From the NCBI RefSeq assembly GCF_030767025.1, contig NZ_JASITE010000004.1, positions 124,001 through 188,000 on the forward strand: a stretch of 64,000 nt of DNA, given 5' to 3'. The position numbers and the translations under genes were made by a program. The notes beneath the pieces are model-generated. The model was not told the origin of the DNA. It did no database searches and was given only the letters and a program-made list of their open reading frames with translations. This DNA comes from Nocardia sp. CC227C. GTDB lineage: Bacteria; Actinomycetota; Actinomycetes; Mycobacteriales; Mycobacteriaceae. Position 1 is the stretch's first letter. Each line of letters starts with the position of its first letter. This document shows positions 35,398 through 47,499 of the stretch, piece after piece.

Positions 35398-36264
35398 ATG
35401 ACCGCCCCTCTGCGCAAATCGGAGTACCAACCGGTCGATGTACCCGCATCGTTCACCCCCGAAACAGTGCGTGAGCACATCGACGGCGTGGCGGCCTTCC
35501 TCGGCGGCGCGGCCAACGTGATCATGCAGCTGTCGCTGAAGCCGGTCGCCTACGGCGTCATGGAGAGCGATGTGCACAGCGGCGCGATCACCGTGCACCC
35601 GATCAAGCGGCTGCGCACCACGCTCACCTACCTCGCCGTCGCCTGGCTCGGCGACGACCGCGACCGCGCGGACTACCGCGAGGCCGTCAACCGCTCGCAC
35701 CGGACCATCCGCACCAAGCCGACCAGCCCGGTGAAGTACAACGCCTTCGATCCGAAACTCCAGCTGTGGGTCGCGGCCTGCCTCTACTGGGGGGTGGACG
35801 ACCTCTACCACCGGATGCGCGGCCCCATGGAACCCGATGTCGCGGAGACGTTCTACCAGTACTGCGCCCGCCTGGGCACCACCTTGCAGATGCGCCAGGA
35901 GATGTGGCCCGCCACCCGCGAGGAGTTCTACGCCTACTGGGACGCGACCCTGCCGACCCACACCATCGACGAGCCGACCCGGCGCTACTTCAACGACCTC
36001 ACCGACCTGAAGATGCTGCCGCGCCCGCTCCAGCTGATCTTCGGCCGCCCGCACCGCTTCATCGTGACGGCCCTGCTGCCCCAGCACCTGCGCGATGAGA
36101 TGCACATGACCTGGACCGCCCGCGACGAGCGCGTCTTCGGTGTCATGCTGCGCGCCATCGCGACGGTGTGGACCCGCCTGCCGGTCCCGCTGCGCATGTT
36201 CCCGTTCAACTTCTACCTGGCCGATATGCGGCTGCGTCGACGGCTGGGCCTGCCGCTGGTCTAG
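35398..36264 (+). CDS. DUF2236/MpaB-family oxygenase, copy 2
   Basis: A 288-residue paralogue of copy 1, alike over the whole length, with the same HPIKRLRTTLTYLAVAWLG, KYNAFDPKLQLWVAACLYWG and LPQHLRDEMHMTWTARD blocks. AAGGAG lies about 10 bases before ATG 35398. The closely spaced pair with one TetR gene looks like a duplicated, co-regulated module inserted between genes that are near neighbours (FadD36-like and proline genes) in M. tuberculosis. Confidence 0.8.
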   Translation: MTAPLRKSEYQPVDVPASFTPETVREHIDGVAAFLGGAANVIMQLSLKPVAYGVMESDVHSGAITVHPIKRLRTTLTYLAVAWLGDDRDRADYREAVNRSHRTIRTKPTSPVKYNAFDPKLQLWVAACLYWGVDDLYHRMRGPMEPDVAETFYQYCARLGTTLQMRQEMWPATREEFYAYWDATLPTHTIDEPTRRYFNDLTDLKMLPRPLQLIFGRPHRFIVTALLPQHLRDEMHMTWTARDERVFGVMLRAIATVWTRLPVPLRMFPFNFYLADMRLRRRLGLPLV

Positions 36265-36465
36265 ACGACCGGGTCCGAAGCTCCGACCCGACCGGGCATG
36301 GGCGTGGCCACGATTTGGTCACCGTGGGATCACACGACGGCGATCCGGTCCCGGCCAGGCGACGGTTCGGCCTCGAATCGCCCCCCGACAGGTGCGGGGC
36401 GTACCGCGTGCTCATGTTCGCCCGATGAACGGGGGGAAGGCTCCCACCGTGTCGAAGGATTCGCC

Positions 36466-37002
36466 ATGCGCCGCCCGGCCGTCCTGTTCTCCATATTCGC
36501 CCTGCTGAGCGGATTGCTCCTGCTCGCGCCCCGAGCGGCCGCCGAACCCTACTGCGGGATCTACTGGGGGTCTCTGGACGAGAGCGATTCGGGGTGGGGA
36601 TACACGGAACTCACCGATATCCGGTCGGGACGCCATGAATGCTTCGACCGCCTCGTTCTCGACCTGAACCATTCGCCCGCCGGCTACACGGTGCGCTACG
36701 CGGATCAGGTGACAGCGGACGGTTCCGGACAGCCGGTACCGCTGCAGGGAGGCGCATTCCTGAGCATCCTCGTGCATGCCCCGGCCTACGACAGCGAGTT
36801 CCGCCCCACGTACTCGCTGCCCGCCGACCGCACCTGTCTGGTGGACGTGCGGAACTACCGGACCTTCCGGCAGGTCGCCTGGGCGGGCAGTTTCGAGGGG
36901 CAGACCACGATCGGGCTCGGTGTGCGGGCCCGGCTGCCATTCCGCGTATTCACCCTGGAATCCCCCGGGCGCGTGGTGATCGACGTGGCGCACCGGTGGT
37001 GA
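36466..37002 (+). CDS. Secreted AMIN-like domain protein
   Basis: A 178-residue secreted protein. Residues 1-27 form a Sec signal with a long Leu-rich core, cut near RAAAEPYCG. The mature part is a single beta-rich domain with FDRLVLDLNHSPAGYTVRYA and RQVAWAGSFEGQTTIGLGV, ending in DVAHRW, the pattern of actinobacterial AMIN-like proteins. Two Cys pairs are possible. GAAGGA precedes ATG 36466. Probable function: binding to cell-wall polysaccharide, inferred from the AMIN comparison. Confidence 0.7.
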   Translation: MRRPAVLFSIFALLSGLLLLAPRAAAEPYCGIYWGSLDESDSGWGYTELTDIRSGRHECFDRLVLDLNHSPAGYTVRYADQVTADGSGQPVPLQGGAFLSILVHAPAYDSEFRPTYSLPADRTCLVDVRNYRTFRQVAWAGSFEGQTTIGLGVRARLPFRVFTLESPGRVVIDVAHRW

Positions 37003-37150
37003 CACCCCGACAGGTCGCGGGTGCGTCGCGTGGTCCGTGTGACCGCTGAACCGGTGCCGAGACGACCTCCGAGGACATCGAGATACGGCTGCATCACCAC
37101 CGGATGCTGGCTCCGTCGCCGAACACGAGTCGATCCTGGTGATCCGCCCG

Positions 37151-38091
37151 TCAGCTCCGTTCGGCGAGCGCCCGCAGGAAGAAGCCCAGATTGGCGGGGC
37201 GCTCGGCGAGTCGCCGCATCAGGTAGCCGTACCACTGGCCGCCGTAGGGCACGTACACACGCACGGTGTGTCCCTCCTCGACCAGCCGACGCTGTTCGGC
37301 GTCGCGAATCCCGTACAGCATCTGGAACTCGAAATCCCCCGCGTCCCGGCCGTGTTCGGCCGCCTCGGTGAGCGCGGCCGCGATCATGGCCGGATCGTGC
37401 GAGGCCACCATGGGGTAGCCGTCGCCGCGCATGAGCACGTCCAGGCATTCCAGATACGAGGCGTCCACCTCGGCGCGCTTCTGGTACGCCACCGTCGCGG
37501 GCTCCTGGTACGCGCCCTTGCACAGCCGGATACGCGCCCCCGCCAACTCCCGGCAGCGGCCCTCGGCCGCCCGCAGATAGGTCTGCACCGCGACCGCCAG
37601 CCACGGGAATTCCGCCCGCAGCTGACGCACCGCCGCCAGGGTCTCCTCGGTGGTGGTGTGGTCCTCCGCGTCCACGGTCACCCACACCCGCGACTGCTCT
37701 GCCTTGGCACACAGCTTGTGCAGATTCTCGATGGCGATGGCGGGCCCGTCCTGGCCCAGCGCCTGCCCCAAGGCGGAAAGCTTCACCGAGACCTCCACGC
37801 GCGGAACGGCTTCCTGCCCGCCGCCGAGCGCGGCCAGATCGTCGATGAGCGCCACGTACTCCGCCACGGCGGCATCCGCCATGGCCCGTTCGGTGGTGTA
37901 CTCGCCCAGGAAGTCGACGCTGACGGCGCGGTCGTCGCCGAGCAGTGCGCGCACCACCGGGGCCAGTTCCGCGCGCGTCTCCCCCGCCACGAACCGCCGC
38001 ACCACCCCGGAGGTGACGGGAGCCGAGGCGATCGTCCGCCGCAGGCGATCCGATCCGGCCGCCGCGAGGATCACCGGACGCAGGGGGTTCA

Positions 38092-38092
<1 letters not shown>
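37151..38092 (-). CDS. putB: Proline dehydrogenase
   Basis: A 313-residue FAD-dependent TIM-barrel enzyme that oxidises proline to pyrroline-5-carboxylate. Signatures are VEVSVKLSALGQAL, WVTVDAEDHTTTEETL, RIRLCKGAYQEP and a C-terminal VRVYVPYGGQWYGYLMRRLAE. I chose ATG 38092, which overlaps the pruA stop by one base (TGATG), with GGAGG just upstream; GTG 38095 is one codon earlier. It is translationally coupled to pruA, which removes the toxic intermediate. Confidence 0.93.
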
Positions 38093-39726
<1,634 letters not shown>

Positions 39727-39766
39727 ATCCCAGGCTAACGCGAACCCGGCCGTGGACGCTCCCGAC

Positions 39767-41443
<1,677 letters not shown>

Positions 41444-41637
41444 TTATAGCGATGCGAAACACCGGCGCGTGACCTTATCCGGACAAACCGGAAATATTCC
41501 GACGCAACGCCTGATTTCGGAAGGAGAGGGTAACTCGTCGGGCACGCCCAGAATCGGGGTGAATTCGACCGCAGGCACGGGTGCGGAACGAGCAGCGGCT
41601 CTCTGCCGCCCGCAAAATATGCGGAGAGGCGGCGCAG

Positions 41638-41711
41638 CGACCCTGACGGGACTCGAACCCGCGACCTCCGCCGTGACAGGGCGGCGCGCTAACCAACTGC
41701 GCCACAGGGCC
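41638..41711 (-). tRNA. tRNA-Asp (GTC)
   Basis: Read on the minus strand, GGCCCTG (acceptor) pairs with CAGGGTC. The D-arm contains AGTTGGTTAGC, the anticodon stem is CCGCC/GGCGG with loop CTGTCAC (anticodon GTC), and the T-arm has GGGTTCGAGTCCC. CCA is not encoded. 74 bases. Confidence 0.95.
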
Positions 41712-41801
41712 TTACTCGCGCCGACCCTCGGGCCGACCGCGTGGAAACGCTATCACGCCGGCCGACACCGGAGGAAATCAGCTGGTCGGAAGACCAGACC
41801 G

Positions 41802-42908
41802 CTACTCGACGAGACGTGCCGCGGCGGCCGCGACGCGCTCATCGGTCGCGGTCAGCGCGATGCGCACGTATTCGGCGCCCAGCGGACCGTAGAACTCTCC
41901 CGGAGCGGCCAGAATGCCGCGCTCGGCCAGCCGGTCCAGGGTGACCCGGCACGGCTCCCCGCGCGTGCACCACAGGTACAGCCCGGCCTCCGAATGGTCG
42001 ATGCGGAATCCCGCCTCCACCAAAGCCTTTCGCAGCACCTCGCGGCGCACCCGGTAGCGTTCCCGCTGCCGCGCCTCGTGTTCGTCGTCGGCCAGCGCGG
42101 CGGTCATGGCGGCCTGGATCGGGTAGGGCAGCATCATGCCGGAGTGCTTGCGCACCTCCAGCAGTTCCGCCACCAGATCCGGGTCACCGGTCACGTATCC
42201 GGCGCGGTAGCTGGCCAGATTAGAGGTCTTGGACAGCGAATGGATGGCCAGCAGGCCGGTGTGGTCGCCATCGCACACGTCGGGATCGAGGATGGATACC
42301 GCCCGCCCCTCCCAGGCCAGGCCCAGGTAGCACTCGTCCGAGGCCACGATCGCACCGCGTTCCCGCGCGAATCGCACCACCTTGCGCAGATGCTCGACCC
42401 CGAGCACCTTGCCGGTCGGATTCGACGGCGAGTTCACGTAGATGAGGGCGGGCGCTTCCGGGCCGAGCCGAGTCACGCCGTCCGCGCGCAGGATTCGGGT
42501 GCCGCACAGCAGCGCGCCCACCTCGTAGGTGGGGTACGCGACCTCGGGAATCACCACCAAGTCCGCCGCGCCGAGCCCGAGCAGGCGCGGCAGCCCGGCG
42601 ATCAGCTCCTTGGTGCCGATGACGGGCAGCACGGCGGCGGGTCCGACGCCGGTGACGCCGAACCTCCGCTTCAGCGCCTCGACGGCGGCCGCACGCAATT
42701 CGGGGGTGCCGTGCGTGGTCGGATAACCCGGTATCTCCGCCACCGAGGACAACGCCGCGCGGATCAGTGGATCCACCGGGTCGACGGGCGTGCCCACCGA
42801 CAGGTCGACGATGCCGCCGGGATGCTCGGCGGCCCGAGCCTTGGCGGAAGAGATGGTGTCCCAGGGAAAATCGGGCAGCAGCGAGCTGACCCGGCCACGC
42901 GCGCTCAA
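41802..42908 (-). CDS. dapC: Succinyldiaminopimelate aminotransferase
   Basis: A 368-residue fold type I PLP enzyme (Rv1178-like). NSPSNPTGKVLG and SDECYLGL are the aspartate-aminotransferase family motifs; the PLP lysine lies in HSLSKTSNLASYRAGY. It catalyses the transamination step between dapD and dapE products in DAP synthesis; both genes lie elsewhere in this window. TTG 42908 is the only start that gives a full N-terminus, 9 bases after the ferredoxin stop; coupling is likely. No Shine-Dalgarno sequence is visible. Confidence 0.87.
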   Translation of the reverse strand: MSARGRVSSLLPDFPWDTISSAKARAAEHPGGIVDLSVGTPVDPVDPLIRAALSSVAEIPGYPTTHGTPELRAAAVEALKRRFGVTGVGPAAVLPVIGTKELIAGLPRLLGLGAADLVVIPEVAYPTYEVGALLCGTRILRADGVTRLGPEAPALIYVNSPSNPTGKVLGVEHLRKVVRFARERGAIVASDECYLGLAWEGRAVSILDPDVCDGDHTGLLAIHSLSKTSNLASYRAGYVTGDPDLVAELLEVRKHSGMMLPYPIQAAMTAALADDEHEARQRERYRVRREVLRKALVEAGFRIDHSEAGLYLWCTRGEPCRVTLDRLAERGILAAPGEFYGPLGAEYVRIALTATDERVAAAAARLVE

Positions 42909-42917
42909 GTGGGCTGC

Positions 42918-43241
42918 CTACTCGTTGGCCATCGGCGGTAGCGCGGCGATGAACGGCGGGTCGTAGTCGACCTTGCCGACCTTGGTCGCACCACCGGGCG
43001 AGCCGAGATCGTCGAAGAACTCGACATTGGCGTTGACGTAGCCACTCCACTGATCCGGGGTGTCGTCCTCGTAGAAGATCGCCTCCACCGGGCACACCGG
43101 CTCACATGCACCACAGTCCACGCACTCGTCCGGTTGGATGTACAGCATGCGGCCGCCCTCGTAGATGCAGTCCACGGGGCATTCCTCAATGCACGCCTTG
43201 TCCTTCACGTCAACGCACGGTTCAGCGATGATGTACGGCAC
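42918..43241 (-). CDS. fdxA: Seven-iron ferredoxin (3Fe-4S/4Fe-4S)
   Basis: A 107-residue ferredoxin with the dicluster pattern: an N-terminal Cys8 ... Cys16 set for the 3Fe-4S cluster and ECVDCGACEPVCPVEA for the 4Fe-4S cluster. The C-terminal extension is typical of the actinobacterial 7Fe type (FdxC in M. tuberculosis). AGGAG lies 8 bases before GTG 43241. It heads an operon with the aminotransferase, as Rv1177-Rv1178. A GGGATACT/AGTATCCC inverted repeat lies upstream. Confidence 0.94.
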   Translation of the reverse strand: MPYIIAEPCVDVKDKACIEECPVDCIYEGGRMLYIQPDECVDCGACEPVCPVEAIFYEDDTPDQWSGYVNANVEFFDDLGSPGGATKVGKVDYDPPFIAALPPMANE

Positions 43242-43270
43242 TGCCGTTCTCCTAGTCTGTCCTCACATGC

Positions 43271-43299
43271 GGGATACTCCGCCCGCGAAACAGTATCCC
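43271..43299 (-). promoter_or_regulatory. Inverted repeat upstream of fdxA
   Basis: GGGATACT (43271-43278) and AGTATCCC (43292-43299) form perfect 8-bp arms around a 13-base spacer, 30 bases before the fdxA start. The spacing allows either an RNA hairpin in the leader or a dimer-binding site. The regulator is unknown. Confidence 0.45.
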
Positions 43300-43393
43300 G
43301 GCGCCCCAACATTACTACTGGCCAGCCTGCCCTAACTTGGCGCGAATGCTATCCCACCGACTTCGGGTGAGCCGACCGGCACGGTCGTACTCG

Positions 43394-43855
43394 TCACGGG
43401 TCCTCCGACGCCACCAACAGTCGCAGCAGTTCGCGTAATTCCCGCTGCTGCTCGACGCCGAGTCCGGTCAGTGGCGATCCGCTCTCCAGTCGTGTCAGCA
43501 CCGCGTTCCGGCTGCGCTGCCCGGCGGCGGTGAGTTCGAGTCGTTTGGCTCGCCTGTCGGTCGGGTGCGGGGTGCGCTCGACCAATCCTTGCGCCTCCAG
43601 CCTATCCACCACGAAGGTCACATTCGACGGCTCGCACGACATTCGAACGGCCAGTTCGCGCGCGGTGACGGGTTCGGACAGCTCCCGCAGGGCGATCACC
43701 TGTGTGGGAGTCAGCCCGAGGTCCTCCGCCGCGCGGCGCACGTGAACGTCGAGCCGGTGGGCGAACGAGTGCACCAATTTGCACACGTCACGGTCGATTT
43801 CCCGATCCACGCCGGTCTCTCGCCCACCCATGCCGTCGAGTCTAGCGCCATTCAT
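43394..43855 (-). CDS. MarR-family transcriptional regulator
   Basis: A 153-residue winged-helix regulator. LGLTPTQVIALRELSEPVTA, CEPSNVTFVVDRLEAQGLVE and HPTDRRAKRLELTAAG are the MarR wing and recognition elements. A GAACT-gtgat-AGTTC inverted repeat (43858-43872) lies on its -10 region, so it is probably autoregulated. The divergent gene position holds a decayed MFS transporter, the usual partner of such a MarR. Confidence 0.88.
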   Translation of the reverse strand: MNGARLDGMGGRETGVDREIDRDVCKLVHSFAHRLDVHVRRAAEDLGLTPTQVIALRELSEPVTARELAVRMSCEPSNVTFVVDRLEAQGLVERTPHPTDRRAKRLELTAAGQRSRNAVLTRLESGSPLTGLGVEQQRELRELLRLLVASEDP

Positions 43856-43857
43856 TC

Positions 43858-43872
43858 GAACTGTGATAGTTC
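43858..43872. promoter_or_regulatory. Operator of the MarR regulator
   Basis: GAACT-GTGAT-AGTTC is a 15-bp inverted repeat lying next to the MarR start and covering its probable -10 (TATCAC on the minus strand). AT-rich DNA with further half-sites (CATTCGA at 43853 and again near 43883) continues to 43900. Confidence 0.5.
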
Positions 43873-43919
43873 TAGTTCAAATCATTCGAGTTATAACTAC
43901 TTGGGGCGGCTGTGCGACT

Positions 43920-44164
43920 TCCTGTTCTCTCCCTCACACTCGTCGTCCCTCGCCGGACGCGTCGGCGGCTGGGTCATCGCCGACGGTCCGGGCCTGCGGG
44001 CACTCCCGTTGATCGGCGCGGCCCTCACCTTGGCGGGTGTCGGGGTCGCGGTGTACCTGCGGAACCGGGACCGGACCGAGCTGGTCACGGCCCGACCCGG
44101 ATCTCCCACTGTCCCGCGGACCGCCACCGACCGAAATCCGTCCTGCCGCAACGAATGCCGCTGA
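43920..44164 (+). pseudogene. Remnant of an MFS transporter divergent from MarR
   Basis: The frame ending TGA 44162-44164 encodes a stretch like the last membrane helix of DHA1-type drug efflux MFS proteins: AGRVGGWVIADGPGLRALPL then IGAALTLAGVGVAVYLRNRD. Everything upstream in the 12-helix protein is missing; the segment begins within about 50 bases of the operator. No valid start exists. This is best read as a deletion remnant of the MarR-controlled exporter. Confidence 0.6.
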
Positions 44165-44204
44165 CACCGGCGCACGGCCGCGAAACCGGTATCAGCACGG
44201 CGGG

Positions 44205-46865
44205 TCAGCTCACCGGCAGGGACACCGGGGAGCGGCGCGGCGGGGTGCCGTAGGTGGTGGTGCGCTCGCGCACCGGGCGGCCGATGCCCGTCGCGATCTC
44301 GGTGAGTTCCGCCACCGTCTTGGCCGAGCCGTGCTCGGAACCGGCCATGCGGGAGATGGTCTCCTCCATGAGGGTGCCGCCCAGGTCGTTCGCGCCGCCG
44401 TTCAGCATCAGCTGAGTGCCGGTGGTGCCGAGCTTCACCCAGCTGGTCTGGATATTGGCGATGCGGCCGTGCAGCATGATGCGGGCCAGGGCGTGCGCGG
44501 CGCGGTTGTCGCGCACCGTGGGGCCGGGGCGCGAGGCTCCCGCCAGGTACAGCGGTGCGCTCTGGTGCACGAAGGGCAGCAGCACGAATTCGGTGAAACC
44601 GCCGGTCTCGTCCTGGATTCCGCGCAGCACCCGCAGATGCCCGACCCAGTGCTTCGGATTGTCCACGTGCCCGTACATCATGGTGGAGCTGGAGCGGATG
44701 CCCAGCCGGTGCGCGGTGGTGATCACCTCGATCCAGGCCGAGGTGGGCAGCTTGCCCTTGGTGAGAATCCAGCGCACCTCGTCGTCCAGGATCTCGGCGG
44801 CGGTCCCCGGAATCGTGTCCAGCCCAGCCTCTTTCAGCGCCGCGAGCCAGTCGTGAATGCTCTGCCCGCCACGCGAGGCCCCGTTGACCACCTCCATGGG
44901 GCTGAAGGCGTGCACATGCATCTCCGGCACCCGGCGCTTGATGGCGCGCACCAGATCCGCGTACCCGGTGACCGGCAGCTCCGGATCGATGCCGCCCTGC
45001 ATGCAGATCTCGGACGCGCCCTCCACCCACGCCTCCCAGGCGCGGTCGGCGACCTCGTCCGAACTCAGGGTGAAGGCGTCGGCGTCGCCCTTGCGCTGCG
45101 CGAAGGCGCAGAACCGGCAGCCGGTGTAGCAGATATTGGTGAAGTTGATATTGCGGTTGACGATGTAGGTGACATCGTCGCCGACGGCATCGCGGCGCAA
45201 CTGGTCGGCGAAGGCGGTGACCGCCTCCAATGCCGCACCGTCGGCCGTGGCCAACGCCAGGTACTGGTCGTCGGTCAGCCCCGCCGGATCGCGCTCGGCC
45301 GCCCGCAGCGCCGCCATCACATCGGCGTCGAAGCGTTCCGGCGCGACGGCGGCCAGTTCGTGCACCTGCTCGCGAATGGTCTCCCAGTCGCCGAACGCCC
45401 CCAGCCCGTCGTCGGACAGCGCGGAGTCACTGCGGGATTCGGTATTGCGGCCCTCGGAGTCGATGGCCGTGTTGAGATCGATGCGGCCCACCGACTCCCA
45501 GTCGTGGTCGGGTTCCTGCCACGGCAGCCCGGTCGGCGTGGTGTCGGGGCGCGCCAGCCCGGTCTTCGGATCGGCCAGCGCCGCCACATGGGCCGACACC
45601 CGCGGATCGATCCACGGATGCCCGGCCAGCACGTACTTCGGATGCGCGGTGATGCGCTCGGTGAGTTCGTACCCGGCGTCGGCGGTGACCTGCGCCAGCA
45701 CCTCCAGATTCGGCCACGGCCGCTCCGGATTCACATGGTCGGGGGTCAGCGGCGACACCCCGCCCCAGTCGTCCACCCCGGCGGCCAGCAGTGCGCGGCA
45801 TTCGTCCAGCGAGACCAGATTCGGCGGCGCCTGCACCCGCATCTTGGGTCCGAGCAGAATGCGGGTCACCGCGATGGTGGCCCGGAACTCCTGGAGATCG
45901 GCGTCGGGGGTGTCGCGCATGGCGGTATCGGACTTGGCCAGGAAGTTCTGCACGATCACCTCCTGCACATGACCGAATGCCTTGTGCGCCTTGCGAATCG
46001 CCAGAATGGATTCGGCCCGCTCGGTCAGGTTCTCGCCGATGCCCACCAGAATGCCGGTGGTGAACGGCACCGACAGGCGGCCCGCGTCGGTGAGCGCGCG
46101 CAGCCGCACCGCCGGATCCTTGTCCGGGCTGCCGTGGTGCGCCTGCCCCTTCTCGGTGAACAGGCGGGTGGAGGTGGTCTCCAGCATCATGCCCATGGAC
46201 GGCGCGACCGGCTTGAGCCGCGACAGCTCCGCCCAGGTCATCACGCCGGGATTGAGGTGCGGCAGCAGGCCGGTCTCCTCCAGCACGCGGATGGACATGG
46301 CGCGCACGTAGTCCAGGGTGGAGTCGTAGCCGCGCTCGTCCAGCCACTGCCGCGCTTCCGGCCAGCGCTCCTCCGGACGGTCGCCGAGGGTGAAAAGCGC
46401 TTCCTTGCAACCCAATTCGGCCCCACGACGGGCGATGTCGAGCACCTCGTCGGGTTCCAGGTACATGCCGTGGCCGGCGGCGCGCAGCTTGCCCGGCACG
46501 GTCACGAACGTGCAGTAGTGGCATTTGTCCCGACACAGGCGGGTGAGCGGAATGAACACCTTGCGCGAGTACGTGATCGGCAGGACCTCGCCCGCGTACC
46601 CACTGTCGCGCAGCCCCGCGTCCCGGACCCGCGACGCGGTGGCGCACAGATCGTCGAGGTCGGCGTCGCGCGCGTGCAGCAGCACCACGGCCTCGTCGAG
46701 ATTGAGCGTCGCCCCGTCGCGGGCGCGGCGCAGCGCCCGGCGCATGGCGGAGGCGCTCGGCGCCACCGGGGACGATCCTGCGGCACCGCCGGGTCCCGCG
46801 GCCGGTGAGCCCTGCGGTACCGAGGGGAGACTCGGGTTCGGTAGATCCGTCACGTCCTCGATCAT
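44205..46865 (-). CDS. fbiC: FO synthase (fused CofG-CofH)
   Basis: An 886-residue radical SAM enzyme that makes the deazaflavin FO, the core of F420. The CofG half has the cluster motif CRDKCHYC (Cys111, 115, 118). The CofH half has CYTGCRFC near residue 580. A linker of about 60 acidic residues joins them. The two-domain fusion is normal in actinomycetes. Start ATG 46865. It serves the deazaflavin proteins in this window and others elsewhere. Confidence 0.96.
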   Translation of the reverse strand: MIEDVTDLPNPSLPSVPQGSPAAGPGGAAGSSPVAPSASAMRRALRRARDGATLNLDEAVVLLHARDADLDDLCATASRVRDAGLRDSGYAGEVLPITYSRKVFIPLTRLCRDKCHYCTFVTVPGKLRAAGHGMYLEPDEVLDIARRGAELGCKEALFTLGDRPEERWPEARQWLDERGYDSTLDYVRAMSIRVLEETGLLPHLNPGVMTWAELSRLKPVAPSMGMMLETTSTRLFTEKGQAHHGSPDKDPAVRLRALTDAGRLSVPFTTGILVGIGENLTERAESILAIRKAHKAFGHVQEVIVQNFLAKSDTAMRDTPDADLQEFRATIAVTRILLGPKMRVQAPPNLVSLDECRALLAAGVDDWGGVSPLTPDHVNPERPWPNLEVLAQVTADAGYELTERITAHPKYVLAGHPWIDPRVSAHVAALADPKTGLARPDTTPTGLPWQEPDHDWESVGRIDLNTAIDSEGRNTESRSDSALSDDGLGAFGDWETIREQVHELAAVAPERFDADVMAALRAAERDPAGLTDDQYLALATADGAALEAVTAFADQLRRDAVGDDVTYIVNRNINFTNICYTGCRFCAFAQRKGDADAFTLSSDEVADRAWEAWVEGASEICMQGGIDPELPVTGYADLVRAIKRRVPEMHVHAFSPMEVVNGASRGGQSIHDWLAALKEAGLDTIPGTAAEILDDEVRWILTKGKLPTSAWIEVITTAHRLGIRSSSTMMYGHVDNPKHWVGHLRVLRGIQDETGGFTEFVLLPFVHQSAPLYLAGASRPGPTVRDNRAAHALARIMLHGRIANIQTSWVKLGTTGTQLMLNGGANDLGGTLMEETISRMAGSEHGSAKTVAELTEIATGIGRPVRERTTTYGTPPRRSPVSLPVS

Positions 46866-46983
46866 GCGCCATCCGTCCGCGTGGTCCGACTCGGGTGTCT
46901 ATGCGGGGGGACAACCGGGGGCCACGGCGCACTATTCCACCGAACAAAAGATGTCCGCCCCCGTCGCACGCGGACATGGAAGC

Positions 46984-47499
46984 ATGGCGGACATGTCCCA
47001 GCCCCTGCGCACCGGCGGCGTCATGGCCGACCCCGCGTGGCGTCCCAGCCCGCGTGCGAAACTCCTGTGGTCCCTGGCAGCCGCCCTGAGCTGGGCATTC
47101 CCCTTGCTCGGCCTGATCGTGTGGGCGGTGCTCGATCCCGACCGCCGCGGCTGGCAGTCGGCGGCGCTGATCGTGATCGTGCTCGCCGCCGCCTTCAATA
47201 TCGCGGTGGTGCCGCTGTGGCGGTTCACCGTGCACCGCTGGGAGATCACCGACGAGGCCGTGTACACCCGTACCGGGTGGTTGACGCAGGAGAGCCGGGT
47301 CGCGCCGATCACCCGTATCCAGACGGTGGACACCCAGCGCGGACCGCTGGAGCGGCTACTCGGACTGGCCACGGTCACGGTCACCACGGCCTCCTCGGCG
47401 GGCGCGGTCACCATCGACGCGCTCGACCTGCCCGTCGCCGAGGAGACGGTGGAGAAGCTGACCGAGATCGCGGCCAGACATCGCGGGGACGCGACATGA
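46984..47499 (+). CDS. Bacterial PH-domain (bPH2, YdbS-like) membrane protein
   Basis: A 171-residue protein with two membrane helices (about residues 28-70) and one bPH2/DUF304 domain (YTRTGWLTQESRVAPITRIQ, VDTQRGPLERLLGLATVTV). YdbS/YdbT pairs are conserved membrane proteins of unknown function. ATG 46984 is chosen; ATG 46993 and GTG codons nearby are alternatives. The stop overlaps the next gene (ATGA). Confidence 0.8.
   Translation: MADMSQPLRTGGVMADPAWRPSPRAKLLWSLAAALSWAFPLLGLIVWAVLDPDRRGWQSAALIVIVLAAAFNIAVVPLWRFTVHRWEITDEAVYTRTGWLTQESRVAPITRIQTVDTQRGPLERLLGLATVTVTTASSAGAVTIDALDLPVAEETVEKLTEIAARHRGDAT

Noticed and set aside
37003..37150. A possible short gene between the AMIN-like protein and proline dehydrogenase
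   Set aside because: No frame has a start signal or protein-like composition.
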